Below are positions 1 through 9,400 of a stretch of 64,000 nucleotides of DNA, one piece after another. The notes under the pieces were generated by a model. That model ran no database searches. It saw nothing but the letters and a program-made list of their open reading frames with translations, and had not been told where the DNA came from. The first letter of the stretch is position 1, and each line of letters opens with the position of its first letter. The DNA is from Shewanella mangrovi (GTDB lineage: Bacteria; Pseudomonadota; Gammaproteobacteria; Enterobacterales; Shewanellaceae). A program made the translations under genes and the position numbers. The DNA lies in contig NZ_JPEO01000012.1 of assembly GCF_000753795.1 (NCBI RefSeq), positions 1 through 64,000 of the forward strand, in the 5' to 3' direction.

Positions 1-31
1 AGAGCCAGAGCCAGAGCCAGAGCCAGAGCCA
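1..31 (+). repeat. Hexanucleotide tandem repeat (GAGCCA) encoding Glu-Pro
   Basis: About five copies of GAGCCA run from the window edge to position 31. They are in frame with the first gene and encode an EPEPEP tract. Because the unit is six bases, copy-number change would alter linker length without shifting frame. The repeat continues beyond the left edge, so its true length is unknown. Confidence 0.85.
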
Positions 32-463
32 AAAGCATCCACAGATGTTCTGGCGGATATCGATATCAGTTGGGGAAATGCGTCGTTGCAGAAAGCATTT
101 GAGCGTTGGCCGGTGGCGACTTCTGCTGTTGCGCAACACGAGGCTTTACTCGCGATTGTGGCCGAATGCTACAAGCAAAGGAAAAATGCGCCTTATTTGC
201 AGTTGGGGGCACAGCTTGCGCCACAATATCAAAAGGTGTTTGCCGCCAGTCGTGAGCTGCAATTGAGCCGCGATCCTAAAGCCGAATTCAAAGGCGTTGG
301 TTTTATGCAGTTATCTACACTGTGTGCAGATAGTGGTGAATTTGCGAAGGCAATTTCACTGTGCCAAGCCGCTATTGGCTATGGTTTGCAGGACGGTACC
401 GTTAGCGGTTTTGAAGGGCGGATTCAGCGTATCGAAAAAGCACGCGATAAAGCCAAAGGTTAA
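2..463 (+). CDS. C-terminal part of a protein with an EP-rich linker and a TPR-like C-terminal domain (partial)
   Basis: The frame is open from the left edge, so the start lies outside the window; 153 codons are visible. The visible part begins with an Glu-Pro repeat, which is typical of rigid periplasmic or interdomain linkers, and then a mostly helical region of about 130 residues. The last part (FAKAISLCQAAI, near residues 115-126) resembles one TPR-like helical pair. No catalytic motif is visible. The gene is followed at once by an intrinsic terminator at 481-513, so it ends its own transcript. I do not recognise the family; a TonB-like or tetratricopeptide protein is possible. Confidence 0.6.
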   Translation, partial: EPEPEPEPEPKASTDVLADIDISWGNASLQKAFERWPVATSAVAQHEALLAIVAECYKQRKNAPYLQLGAQLAPQYQKVFAASRELQLSRDPKAEFKGVGFMQLSTLCADSGEFAKAISLCQAAIGYGLQDGTVSGFEGRIQRIEKARDKAKG

Positions 464-480
464 CAATCCCGATATACTCA

Positions 481-513
481 AAAAGGTGGTCAGCAGGCCA
501 CCTTTTTCTTTTT
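481..513 (+). terminator. Rho-independent terminator after the EP-repeat gene
   Basis: Stem AGGTGG (484-489) pairs with CCACCT (498-503) across an 8-nt loop, followed by TTTTTCTTTTT. It lies 18 nt past the stop codon of the upstream gene. Confidence 0.85.
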
Positions 514-525
514 GTAGGGCACATT

Positions 526-825
526 ATGCGATTTTTTATGTTCTTGGCTGCGGTATTACTGTGTTCATTGACTACGGGCTGTACAAAAACGCCTACCTGG
601 ACTTTGTTTTATTACAGTGGCCAGCAAACTCCGCCAAGTGATGACCATTATGAGGCTATTCAAGGCTATTACGATACGCTGGAGCAATGTAAGAAAAAGG
701 CGGAAGGGATTGAATACCTCAGCGAAACACCTTCGGTTTATCAGTGTGGTTTTCAGTGCAAACTCGATGACCATGATATGGTAAAGTGTGACCAATGGCA
801 CACTTTTACGCCGAAGCAACCATGA
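526..825 (+). CDS. Small predicted lipoprotein
   Basis: A 99-aa product with an N-terminal hydrophobic segment (residues 3-15) ending in a lipobox, LTTGC, with the lipidated Cys at residue 19. This predicts export, lipidation and anchoring in the outer or inner membrane facing the periplasm. The mature part is about 80 residues, charged, with four cysteines ([16 protein letters not shown]) that could form disulfides, which fits an oxidising compartment. The stop codon overlaps the start of selO as ATGA (822-825), so the two are likely co-translated. No family recognised. The start is the first ATG after the terminator. Confidence 0.75.
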   Translation: MRFFMFLAAVLLCSLTTGCTKTPTWTLFYYSGQQTPPSDDHYEAIQGYYDTLEQCKKKAEGIEYLSETPSVYQCGFQCKLDDHDMVKCDQWHTFTPKQP

Positions 826-2276
826 AGTTAAAGCAAGATTTTTTTGAGCAGCTCACGGGCTATTATCAGCAGGTGATGCCCACACCATTACCCTCACCAC
901 ATTGGTTACTGTGGAGCGATGACGCGGCCGCCTTAATCGGTGAGTCACAACCTAATGATGAGCTGCTACAGGTATTTTCTGGTAATCAGCGCCTACCGCA
1001 GGCGCAATATTACGCGCAAGTTTATAGCGGTCATCAGTTTGGTGGTTATTCGCCACAGTTAGGTGACGGGCGTTCTATTATTCTCGGTGAAGCGCTCGGG
1101 CCACAGGGCAGTTGGGACGTGGCGTTAAAAGGTGCTGGACCAACGCCCTATTCACGTCATGGCGATGGCCGTGCCGTGACCCGTTCAGCGGTGCGAGAAT
1201 TTTTGATCTCTGAAGCGCTGGCCGCGCTGCATATTCCCACCACGCGCGCGTTGGCGGTGATCGGCTCTGAACTGCCTGTTTGGCGTGAAACGCTGGAAAA
1301 GGGCGCCATTACTGTGCGCTTGGCGCGTAGTCATATTCGCTTCGGTCATTTCGAATATTTTTATTACGGCAATGAGCAACGCGAGGAAAAAGTACGTCGC
1401 TTGGCTGACTTCGTGATCCAGCAACATTTTCCCCAATTCTCTTGCGATAGCGCTGGTTACAAAGCTTGGTTTACTGAAGTGGTGAGCGCCACTGCACGCA
1501 TGATTGCCCAGTGGCAGGCCTATGGCTTCGCCCATGGCGTGATGAATACTGACAATATGTCGATATTGGGTGACAGCTTTGACTTTGGCCCCTTTGCCTT
1601 CCTCGATACCTATCAGGAAGACTTTATCTGTAACCATTCCGATCCTGAGGGTCGTTACGCCTTTGGGCAGCAACCGGGCATAGGGCTTTGGAATCTACAA
1701 TGTCTGGCGCAAGCGCTGACGCCAATCATTGCATCGGATGATTTGTTAGCGGCGTTACGACAATATCAGCCCGCATTAGTGCAACACTATCTGCAACTCA
1801 TGGGGGCGCGTTTAGGTTTTCCTGTGTCGTCAAATCAGAGTGAGACTGAGCAGCAGCAAGACCTGCAATTGATCGGTGAATTCACGCAACTGCTTGAACA
1901 GCAAAAATTGGATTACACCAATACCTTACGCCAGTTTGGCGCGATTACTCCTGATGGTGATAATGCTAGGCTGCGGGATGAGTTTGTTGATACTCATGCT
2001 TTCGACGGTTGGTGGCAGCACTTTGCTAAGCGGGTCGGCAAGACTGATGATGTTGCTGCTTGGCAACAGTCGCGGCGAATGGCGAATCCTAAATATATTT
2101 TGCGTAACTATCAGGCGCAGCAGGCGACCGAGCAGGCGCTTAACGGCGATCTCTCAGGCTTGCAAACTTTGCATCAGTTGCTGAAAAACCCCTTTGACGA
2201 ACAGCCAGAGCTGGCTCATTATGCCGCGCGTCCTCCGCAATGGGGAGAAGGGTTAATCATGTCGTGCAGTAGTTAA
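822..2276 (+). CDS. selO: Protein adenylyltransferase SelO (YdiU family pseudokinase-fold AMPylase)
   Basis: 484 aa, close to the roughly 480 aa of bacterial SelO. SelO has a kinase fold with ATP bound in flipped orientation and transfers AMP to Ser/Thr/Tyr of target proteins, with a role in redox stress. Visible signatures are [11 protein letters not shown] (near 80-90), the Gly/Arg-rich [16 protein letters not shown] (near 104-119) and the catalytic/metal segment [12 protein letters not shown] (near 239-250) with the following DFGPFAFLD. It ends in CSS: the Cys sits at the antepenultimate position, which is selenocysteine in animal SelO. The ATG at 822 overlaps the lipoprotein stop; a GTG/ATG further upstream would run through that gene and is less likely. 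Confidence 0.95.
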   Translation: MKLKQDFFEQLTGYYQQVMPTPLPSPHWLLWSDDAAALIGESQPNDELLQVFSGNQRLPQAQYYAQVYSGHQFGGYSPQLGDGRSIILGEALGPQGSWDVALKGAGPTPYSRHGDGRAVTRSAVREFLISEALAALHIPTTRALAVIGSELPVWRETLEKGAITVRLARSHIRFGHFEYFYYGNEQREEKVRRLADFVIQQHFPQFSCDSAGYKAWFTEVVSATARMIAQWQAYGFAHGVMNTDNMSILGDSFDFGPFAFLDTYQEDFICNHSDPEGRYAFGQQPGIGLWNLQCLAQALTPIIASDDLLAALRQYQPALVQHYLQLMGARLGFPVSSNQSETEQQQDLQLIGEFTQLLEQQKLDYTNTLRQFGAITPDGDNARLRDEFVDTHAFDGWWQHFAKRVGKTDDVAAWQQSRRMANPKYILRNYQAQQATEQALNGDLSGLQTLHQLLKNPFDEQPELAHYAARPPQWGEGLIMSCSS

Positions 2277-2287
2277 GGGATAAAAAT

Positions 2288-2599
2288 ATGAACAATTCTG
2301 CATTGGCTAGCATCAGTGATGTAAAGCTCGATGATGCCAACATCAGCCTGTCGATGCTGGCAGATATCGACTTTGATGATTTTGAACCATTGGCTGCCGC
2401 TTTATGTCAGGCCATGGATCTTAGAGTGTTAGAAAAGCAGTGGGGCGCAGACCGCCACCAATGGCTGGTGGAGTTTGAGGGTTCGCGTTTGTGGCTCAAT
2501 TTTGAGCTTTACGGTCGCTGCTGCTGGCTCAATAGCGAAAATGCTGACGATGTGGAAGTGCTGAGTTATCTGCAATCGCTGTTGGAGGCGCAGTTATGA
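2288..2599 (+). CDS. Small acidic protein, DUF3630-like
   Basis: A 103-aa acidic protein without signal peptide or membrane segment. The C-terminal half (QWLVEFEGSRLWLNFELYG) has alternating hydrophobic residues that suggest a beta-hairpin. It resembles the DUF3630 proteins found beside srkA in Shewanella-like genomes; this is from memory and tentative. It starts 11 nt after selO and its stop overlaps the srkA start (ATGA, 2596-2599), so it sits in a selO-x-srkA operon of stress-linked kinase-fold proteins. Function unknown. Confidence 0.7.
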   Translation: MNNSALASISDVKLDDANISLSMLADIDFDDFEPLAAALCQAMDLRVLEKQWGADRHQWLVEFEGSRLWLNFELYGRCCWLNSENADDVEVLSYLQSLLEAQL

Positions 2600-3585
2600 G
2601 CAATTCCGCGTTCCATTTTGCCGGATTAACACCAGATTTAATTCTGACCGCTATCGAGTCTGTTGGCGTTTACCCGGAGACAGGCTTAACGCCGCTTAAC
2701 AGTTATGAAAACCGCGTCTATCAATTTCGCTGTGATCGCGGTAACCGCTATGTGGTGAAATTTTATCGTCCCGAGCGTTGGACACAGGCGCAGATTTTGG
2801 AAGAACATCAATTTGCGCTGGAGTTACAAGCCGAAGAGTTTCCGATTGCGGCACCCGTGGCGATTGATGGCGTCACCTTGCATGAGTTTCAGGGGTATCT
2901 GTTTACGTTGTTTCCCTCAATTGGTGGTCGCACCTTTGAAGTAGACAATCCCGAGCAGTTGTTTGAAGTAGGCCAATTTATTGGCCGAATGCATCAGTAT
3001 GCGCGTGATAGCCGCTTTAAACAGCGTCGCAGTTTAAATCCGCAGACCTTTGGTGATGATGCCATCATGGTGTTGCGGCAAACCGAGCTTATTCCGGCAA
3101 AATGGCGTGAGCCGTTGCTCGCCAGTGCCACTGAGTTACAACAAGCGATCCACGCACGCTGGCACCAGTTAACACCGTCTATTATGCGGTTGCATGGCGA
3201 TCTGCACATCGGCAATATTTTGTGGACGCCTGATGGTCCGGGATTTGTTGATCTGGATGATGCCTGTAACGGCCCTGCGATTCAGGATTTATGGATGATG
3301 CTCTCTGGTGACCGTGAGCAGCAGCAAGCCCAGCTCGCCGAGTTGATTGAAGGTTATCAAGAGTTTTGTGATTTCCACACCGCCGAGTTAAAGCTGGTGG
3401 AGTTGCTGCGTGGCTTGCGTATGTTGCATTACAACGCTTGGCTATGTCGTCGTTGGGATGACCCAGCCTTTCCACGACATTTCCCTTGGTTTGCTGAGGC
3501 ACAATATTGGCAGCAGCAACAGCAAAGTTTTACTGAGCAATTACAGTTGCTCGAACAGCCGCCACTCAGTCTGATCCCCTATTAA
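2596..3585 (+). CDS. srkA: Stress response kinase A (YihE/SrkA), Ser/Thr protein kinase
   Basis: 329 aa, matching the usual length of SrkA/YihE (about 328). This choline-kinase-like protein kinase protects cells from programmed death under envelope and oxidative stress, and is classically encoded just upstream of dsbA under Cpx control. Visible motifs: NSYENRVYQF with the ATP-site VVKFYRPERW (Lys near 54), the catalytic loop LHGDLHIGNILW (near 199-210) and the metal-binding GFVDLDDACNGP (near 216-227). Downstream dsbA at 3696 reproduces the E. coli gene order. The start overlaps the preceding stop by four bases. Confidence 0.95.
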   Translation: MSNSAFHFAGLTPDLILTAIESVGVYPETGLTPLNSYENRVYQFRCDRGNRYVVKFYRPERWTQAQILEEHQFALELQAEEFPIAAPVAIDGVTLHEFQGYLFTLFPSIGGRTFEVDNPEQLFEVGQFIGRMHQYARDSRFKQRRSLNPQTFGDDAIMVLRQTELIPAKWREPLLASATELQQAIHARWHQLTPSIMRLHGDLHIGNILWTPDGPGFVDLDDACNGPAIQDLWMMLSGDREQQQAQLAELIEGYQEFCDFHTAELKLVELLRGLRMLHYNAWLCRRWDDPAFPRHFPWFAEAQYWQQQQQSFTEQLQLLEQPPLSLIPY

Positions 3586-3695
3586 GGATTGGGGGCGGTG
3601 GTCAATTAACGGAACTCGATGGTTGAAATAGACTCCAAATGAAGGCTATTTTATGCCGCAGAGTTACACAGAAATTTGTTTTTAAAGGAAAGAAG

Positions 3696-4304
3696 ATGAG
3701 AAAACTTTGGATGTTGGCAGCCTTGTTGTTGCTTCCACTGGCAGCAACTGCCACAGAATTTAAAGAAGGTGTCAATTACAAGGTGATTAGCAGTGCGCCA
3801 GCGAGTGCGCAGCAAAACGTCACCGAGTTTTTCTCCTATTACTGCCCACACTGCTATGTATTTTCTAAAAAATATATCCCGCAACTGAAAGCAAACCTGC
3901 CAGCCGGTATGGCATTTAAACAGAATCACGTTGATTTTATCGGCCGCGAAATGGGCAAGGTGATGAGCCGTGCGTTTGCGATTTCAGAAGTGCTGGGAGT
4001 GACAGACAAAATCGAACCTTTACTGTTCAGTGAAATTCACGAAAAGCACCATCGTTTCCAATCAATTGAAGAAGTGAAACAGTTCTACGTGGATAACGGT
4101 GTCGACAGCAAAAAATTTGAAGCAGCTGCGGGCTCATTTATGGTGAACAGCATGGTGGACTCAATGCGTCGCGCCACTGAAAACTCCGGTATTGAAGGGG
4201 TTCCAGCTATCATCATTAATGATAAATATTTGATTAAAAATGAATCTTTGAAGTCATTTGAGGAAATGCAGGAACTGGTAGGTTATCTCAGCAAACTGCC
4301 TTAA
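3696..4304 (+). CDS. dsbA: Periplasmic thiol:disulfide oxidoreductase DsbA
   Basis: 202 aa. DsbA donates disulfides to newly exported proteins and is re-oxidised by DsbB. The signal peptide is MRKLWMLAALLLLPLAATA. The active site is C50-P-H-C53 in FFSYYCPHCY, the classic DsbA dipeptide, and the cis-proline loop is GVPAI (near 169-173). The thioredoxin fold is interrupted by the usual helical insertion. The ATG at 3696 follows AAAGGAAAGAAG and gives a proper signal peptide; an upstream ATG at 3639 would add 19 residues before it. A terminator follows at 4319-4352. Secreted substrates in the window, such as the Cys-rich lipoprotein at 526, could be clients. Confidence 0.96.
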   Translation: MRKLWMLAALLLLPLAATATEFKEGVNYKVISSAPASAQQNVTEFFSYYCPHCYVFSKKYIPQLKANLPAGMAFKQNHVDFIGREMGKVMSRAFAISEVLGVTDKIEPLLFSEIHEKHHRFQSIEEVKQFYVDNGVDSKKFEAAAGSFMVNSMVDSMRRATENSGIEGVPAIIINDKYLIKNESLKSFEEMQELVGYLSKLP

Positions 4305-4318
4305 CTTGCCTGCATGAG

Positions 4319-4352
4319 TAAAAAAGAGCGATTTCCATATCGCTCTTTTTTA
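4319..4352 (+). terminator. Rho-independent terminator after dsbA
   Basis: Stem AAAAAGAGCGAT / ATCGCTCTTTTT with a 6-nt loop and a T-run to 4351. It lies 15 nt after the dsbA stop. Confidence 0.9.
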
Positions 4353-4357
4353 TGGGC

Positions 4358-4599
4358 AAAAAAAACCGTACTTCCTTTCGGTCGTACGGATTTAGAGCCA
4401 TAGGCTCAGTTTTTACCCTGAGTAACGCCAATAATTTAGCATTGCGTCAAAATATTGGCAATATCAAATTTATCTTTTCCTATTAATTAGTTAGTCACGG
4501 CCTTTTGTCAGCAGATAAAAAACTGTCTCGACGAGGGAAACTAACCATGCGCAGCTTGGGTCAAACAATTCGGATTCATTGTTTATGAGGAGGGTTCAG
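4358..4599 (+). promoter_or_regulatory. Leader region with two local hairpins upstream of the 69-aa protein
   Basis: After the dsbA terminator about 240 nt separate the next gene. CCGTAC...GTACGG (about 4367-4389) and GAGCC/GGCTC (4395-4407) are short inverted repeats, then an AT-rich stretch and a strong ribosome site (GAGGAGG). No riboswitch class could be matched. It may carry a promoter with a structured 5' leader, but nothing decisive is visible. Confidence 0.3.
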
Positions 4600-4809
4600 A
4601 TGCGCGTCTTTCCGGTATATGCACCTAAATTAATCGCCAAGCATGCGAGAATAGTGATAAAGGGAGCAATCTGGGTTAAAGACTTAGGGAGACTTGAGTT
4701 TGAAAAGGGGAGATTTTTACTGCCAGGAAAATCTGGCCTGCCAAAAGTTAAGTCGGCAGTACAAGAGCTGAATCAACTGCTTGATTCGCAAACCAAGCAG
4801 CTTTCCTGA
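4600..4809 (+). CDS. Small basic protein of unknown function
   Basis: 69 aa, basic, with no signal peptide or membrane segment. The sequence has beta-like and charged stretches (WVKDLGRLEFEKGRFLLP) and a helical C-terminus (VKSAVQELNQLLDSQTK). The strong site GAGGAGGGTTCAG before the ATG at 4600 decides the start over an in-frame TTG at 4579. It ends 5 nt from the 3' end of convergent zapB. I recall similar short proteins in Shewanella genomes but cannot name a function. Its long leader (4358-4599) suggests it is independently controlled. Confidence 0.7.
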   Translation: MRVFPVYAPKLIAKHARIVIKGAIWVKDLGRLEFEKGRFLLPGKSGLPKVKSAVQELNQLLDSQTKQLS

Positions 4810-4814
4810 TGTTC

Positions 4815-5018
4815 TCAGCTGATTTCGTGATTCAGTAAACCTACCAAACCTGATACTTTGTTACTCCAAGTATCGAGATCTTGCTGCAGTTTTTGATTCT
4901 GCTCGCCGAGCTGCTGATTTTTTGCTTTCTCTTCTTCAAGTTCCATTTTCAGCAGCTCAATATGTTCTAACGCTGACTGAATTTTTTGTTCCAGTTGGGA
5001 CAGTAATTCAAGGCTCAT
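4815..5018 (-). CDS. zapB: Cell division protein ZapB (coiled coil)
   Basis: 67 aa, almost entirely a coiled coil: heptads run from [19 protein letters not shown] to [19 protein letters not shown]. ZapB is a short, abundant coiled-coil protein that joins the Z ring through ZapA and links it to MatP. The length and the pattern [11 protein letters not shown]...[12 protein letters not shown] fit. The start follows an excellent site, CAGGAGGACTCCCC-ATG. It is transcribed away from ilvE with about 256 nt between the two starts, so both promoters lie in that gap. Confidence 0.88.
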   Translation of the reverse strand: MSLELLSQLEQKIQSALEHIELLKMELEEEKAKNQQLGEQNQKLQQDLDTWSNKVSGLVGLLNHEIS

Positions 5019-5274
5019 GGGGAGTCCTCCTGGGGGTTATCAAGGGATTGCGATTCTAGCAGTCCGCACTCAACACCGATAGCGGGCAATTTTTGACTGC
5101 TGTTTTTATCACCGCATTATTTGCGAAAAAACCATTAAGTTATTGCGAAATGCCACGTTGTTGAGTTTTGTTGCCAAAATATTTTTTCTGTGTTTAGCCA
5201 AAGCTGCCTAAATGCTATTGACTTTCAAACGTACGATTCCTAGTCTGCTTAGACGATAATTAGGGTTGTACACA

Positions 5275-6363
5275 ATGGAAATCAAGTATTGTTTAAAACC
5301 TGCCGCAGAACGCCGTCAAGAGCAGTTCCGTCCGGAAGGTAATGTAGGTTTTGGTCGGTTACGCACTGACCATATGTTTTTGATGGATTACTACGACGGC
5401 GAATGGCGCGATCCGCGTATCGTGCCGTATGGCCCATTTGAATTGGCACCGGGTGCAATGGCGTTGCACTATGGTCAGTCCATTTTCGAAGGGGCAAAAG
5501 CCTTTATGCACGACGACGGTGAAATTTACGCGTTCCGCATTAATAAAAATGCTGAGCGTTTAAACCGTTCTGCTGACATTCTCTGCATTCCCAATATTCC
5601 AGAAGCCGACCAACAACAAGCGATTCAAGCGCTGTTGGATGTTGATCGTCTATGGTTCCCAATGCAAGACGGTGCCTGTTTGTATATTCGTCCGTTCATT
5701 TTCGCGACTGAAGACCGCCTGTCTGTTAGTCCGTCTAATCGCTACACCTTCTGCGTCGTGGTAAGCCCAAGTGGCGCATACTACGGTAAAGATCTGAGCG
5801 CGATCCGCTTGTTAATCAGTAAGAAATATCACCGTGCAGTGCCGGGCGGTACCGGTGCTTCTAAAGCCTCTGGTAACTATGCGGCCTCATTGCGTGCTGG
5901 TCGTGCTGCAGCAGAAGCGGGTGCCTCACAGGTGCTGTATCTGGATTCTACCAATACCTATCTGGAAGAAGCGGGTGCGATGAACCACTTCCATATTTTG
6001 AAAGATGGTACTGTGGTGATCCCTGAGTTTACTGACACCATTTTGCGTTCAATTACCTCGCAATCAATCATTGAGCTAGCGCCAACTTTGGGTTGCGATG
6101 TACGCCAGGAAACCATCAAACTGGATGATTTCATTGCTGATATTGAAGCGGGTGAAATTGTTGAAGCGGGTGGTTTCGGTACTGCAGCAGTGGTGTCTCC
6201 AGTCGGCTCTTACATTTTTGAAGATGGACGGGTGGTGACTGTGGCTGATGGTCAAGTGGGTGACAGTGTGAAACGTATCTATGATACCTACACTGCAATT
6301 CAAAAGGGCCACCATGAAGCGCCAGCAGGCTGGTTGCAAAAAGTGCCGCATTTAGAAAAGTAA
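5275..6363 (+). CDS. ilvE: Branched-chain amino acid aminotransferase (class IV, long/eukaryote-like type)
   Basis: 362 aa, longer than the 309-aa E. coli IlvE and matching the BCAT type II of about 360 aa. It transfers the amino group between Leu/Ile/Val and 2-oxoglutarate using PLP. The Schiff-base lysine is K197 in GASKASGNYAASL. Other signatures are ALHYGQSIFEGAKAF (near 64-78) and the TYLEEAGAMNHF loop. The ATG at 5275 is used; a TTG three codons earlier (5266) is possible. The gene stands alone with a terminator at 6378-6406. Confidence 0.93.
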   Translation: MEIKYCLKPAAERRQEQFRPEGNVGFGRLRTDHMFLMDYYDGEWRDPRIVPYGPFELAPGAMALHYGQSIFEGAKAFMHDDGEIYAFRINKNAERLNRSADILCIPNIPEADQQQAIQALLDVDRLWFPMQDGACLYIRPFIFATEDRLSVSPSNRYTFCVVVSPSGAYYGKDLSAIRLLISKKYHRAVPGGTGASKASGNYAASLRAGRAAAEAGASQVLYLDSTNTYLEEAGAMNHFHILKDGTVVIPEFTDTILRSITSQSIIELAPTLGCDVRQETIKLDDFIADIEAGEIVEAGGFGTAAVVSPVGSYIFEDGRVVTVADGQVGDSVKRIYDTYTAIQKGHHEAPAGWLQKVPHLEK

Positions 6364-6377
6364 GCGTCTAATGCAGT

Positions 6378-6406
6378 AAAAAAACGCGGCGAATGCCGCG
6401 TTTTTT
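6378..6406 (+). terminator. Rho-independent terminator after ilvE
   Basis: Stem CGCGGC (6385-6390) / GCCGCG (6395-6400), 4-nt loop, followed by six T. The A-run on the 5' side means it may also act on the minus strand, ending the large sensor gene at 6425. Confidence 0.9.
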
Positions 6407-6424
6407 AATGTCTGTCAAAAGGCG

Positions 6425-9400
6425 CTAGCTGCTCTTATCTAGCAAACGTTTCAGACTGTCGGCAGCCGTTAACGGTTTGCTGAGCAAGAAGCCTTGTACC
6501 TGGTCACAACCTTGTGAGGCGAGGAATTGTAACTGTTCCTCAGTTTCGACCCCTTCTGCGACCACCAGTAATTCCAAACTGTGGGCGAGCGCAATAATCG
6601 CGTTGGTAATGGCGGCATCATCGGGATCTTCAGAGATATCACGCACAAACTCGCGGTCAATTTTTAGGGTGTTGATTGGGAAACGTTTCAGATACGCAAG
6701 GCTTGAGTAACCGGTGCCAAAGTCATCCACTGCCAAACTTAAACCGAGTTGTTCTAGGCGATTCAAAATCGAGATCGACTGCTTAGGATGCTGCATCACC
6801 GCGGATTCGGTGAGTTCAATTTCCAACAGGTTGGCTGGTAACTGGTAATCGCGCAGCGTGAGTTCAATCTCATCAATGATGGCTAGCTGCAACTGCTTGG
6901 CCGACAGGTTAATCGCAATCGGTACCACAGGATGTCCCGCTGTCAGCCAATCTGCCAACTGGCGACACACGTGTTGCAGTAACCAAGACCCCAAAGCATT
7001 TATTTGCCCGGTCTCTTCGGCAAGCGGAATAAATTCAGCTGGTGATACAGGCCCTAGCTCTTCGCTGTGCCATCGCATCAGTGCTTCTAGCCCCATGATT
7101 TTGCCGGAATTGATACAGAATTTAGGCTGGTACAGTACATACAATTCGTTTTTACTGATGGCTTGTTTGAGGCCCGTTTCTAGCTGCAGATGGCGTACCG
7201 CAGAAACGTTCAGATGTGCGGTATAGAACTGGAAGTTGTTTCTGCCTAATGACTTAGCATGGTACATCGCCGTGTCAGCATATTTCAGTAGTTCTTGTGC
7301 ATCAGTAGCATCATCTGGGGCTAAGCTGATACCGATCGAAGTGGTGATGTCGAGTGTGGTGTGGGACAGTTCAAATGGCTGGTCGAGTACATCAATGATC
7401 TTTTCGGCGATGACGGTTGCTGCTTTGCTTTTGGCTACGCCTTCCAGAATGATGGTGAACTCGTCACCGCCAATACGTGCCACTGTGTCACCCGCGCGGA
7501 TAACGCCAGCTAAGCGTTTTCCCACGGCTTTGAGCAGTTGATCACCGACATGATGACCTTTGGAATCGTTAATGTTCTTAAATCTATCGAGATCTAAAAA
7601 CAGTAACGCCACTTTAGTATTGTTGCGCTGCGCTTGCTCCAGAGCGTGCTTTAATCTGTCTTTGAATAGAGTGCGGTTAGGCAGGCCTGTGAGTGGGTCA
7701 TAATTAGCCAGCAGACGAAGATCTTCCTCTGCTTTTTTACGGTCAGAAATATCAGTAAACACCATCACCAAATGACTGGCTTCGCCTTTACTGTCGAGTA
7801 CCTGATTAATCTCCAGCCAGATTAAAATGGTATCGCCATTGGCGCGGCGTAAACGCATTTCGCCCGACCAATGACGGTCTCTGAGCAGTTCGTTTTCAAT
7901 ATTGCGGTAGTCGGTGACCTGATACAGGCCGCGAGTCAGCGCTAAGCAGTATTTGCCTTCTATGAACTGCTCAGAATAGCCGGTCATATCAATAAAGGCG
8001 GGATTCACGGAAATGACACGATAATCGAGGTCGCAAATCACCACAGCTTCATTCATGCTCGCCAGTACTTGATAGGAGAGCTTGAGTTCATCTTCCTGTT
8101 GTTTGCGAATACTGACGTTTGTGTAGGTGCCCGCCATGCGCACCGGATTGCCCTGTTTATCGCGTTCAGATACTTTGCCGCGCTCAACAGCCCATTCCCA
8201 TTGGCCTTCTGGTGAAAATACTCGATACTCAGCTTCGTAAAATGGGGTCTTATCGTCAAAATAATCGGTTAAAGCCTGCTGTACTTGCGGACGATCTTCC
8301 GGATGAATAAGCGCCAGATATTGCTGATGATCCAGCTCCTGCGACAGTTCATCATCTTGGCTTAATTGCGTGATAGTGAGCAGATTGCTGGCCAGATGCC
8401 AGTCCCAGAGTCGATAGCCTGAGCCCCACAGTGCCAATTTAAAGCGCTCACGCGAATCGTTGATCTGCTGCTGGACTTGTCTTTCTTTTTGCCACTTGCG
8501 GGTCAGATGCCGAGCGATATACGCCAGCATCACCAATATGTAGAGTGCATACAACAAGTAAGCCCACGACGTGCGATAAAACGGTGCCCGGATGGTAATG
8601 TCTGCAAGTTGTTGCTGATTGTAATTCACACTGCCGTCTAAGCGGTGGCGTACCAATAACTGGTAGTTGCCAGCCGGCAGGGCGGTGTAGTTGATCTCAT
8701 TCATGGTCTCAAAAGGGTGCCAGTTCTTATCGAGTCCTTGTAGTAAAAAGCTGTACTGATGATGGCCGGGGTAACTGAAATCGATAGGCGTGACTTTGAA
8801 GCTCAATAGATCAGTGCTATACGGCAGATTAATATCGATGCTGTCGTTAAAGCGATTAAACTGTTTAACATGATTGCCAATGCGATAGCTGGCCAGCGCG
8901 ATTTCATCATCTTGGCGCTGGCTGGGAATTTTGCTGGGGTCAAAATGGTTGATGCCGTTGATACCCCCAAACCAGATACTGTTGTCATTATCTTTCCAGC
9001 TCACGCCGCCATTAAACTCCAACGACTGGATCCCTTCGCTTTCATTAAAGGTCACTATCTGTTGATTGGTAACATTGAGGTAGCTAATCCCGCCATTACT
9101 GGAAAACCAGATATTGCCCAGTTTGTCGGCCTGTAAGGCATAAATCGTGTTATTCGGTAAGCCTTCTTCTGCCGTGATGTTGGTGATTTTGCCGTCAGCC
9201 CACACACTAATGCCGCCATGAGTAGCAAACCATACTTTGCCATTGGGTTGTTCTAAAACATCCCGCACAATTGGATGCGCTAATTCACTGCCAGCAAAAT
9301 AGCGAATTTCCCCTTGTTGCGGGACCAGATAAACCCCATTCATCGTCATCACCCACAACCCCATCGGCGTATGCCGTAAATTTATGATGGTTCTGGGTTG

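Noticed and set aside
1185-1673. 162-codon open frame antisense to selO
   Set aside because: It lies wholly inside a well-supported selO gene, has no good ribosome site and shows no recognisable protein pattern; it is a codon-bias shadow.
3639-3695. Upstream ATG for dsbA
   Set aside because: It would add 19 residues before a clean signal peptide; the ATG at 3696 has the better ribosome site.
4400-4599. Possible c-di-GMP (GEMM) riboswitch before the 69-aa gene
   Set aside because: The conserved GEMM core (CACGCACAGGGCAAACC-like, and the receptor stem) is absent; only short unrelated hairpins are present.
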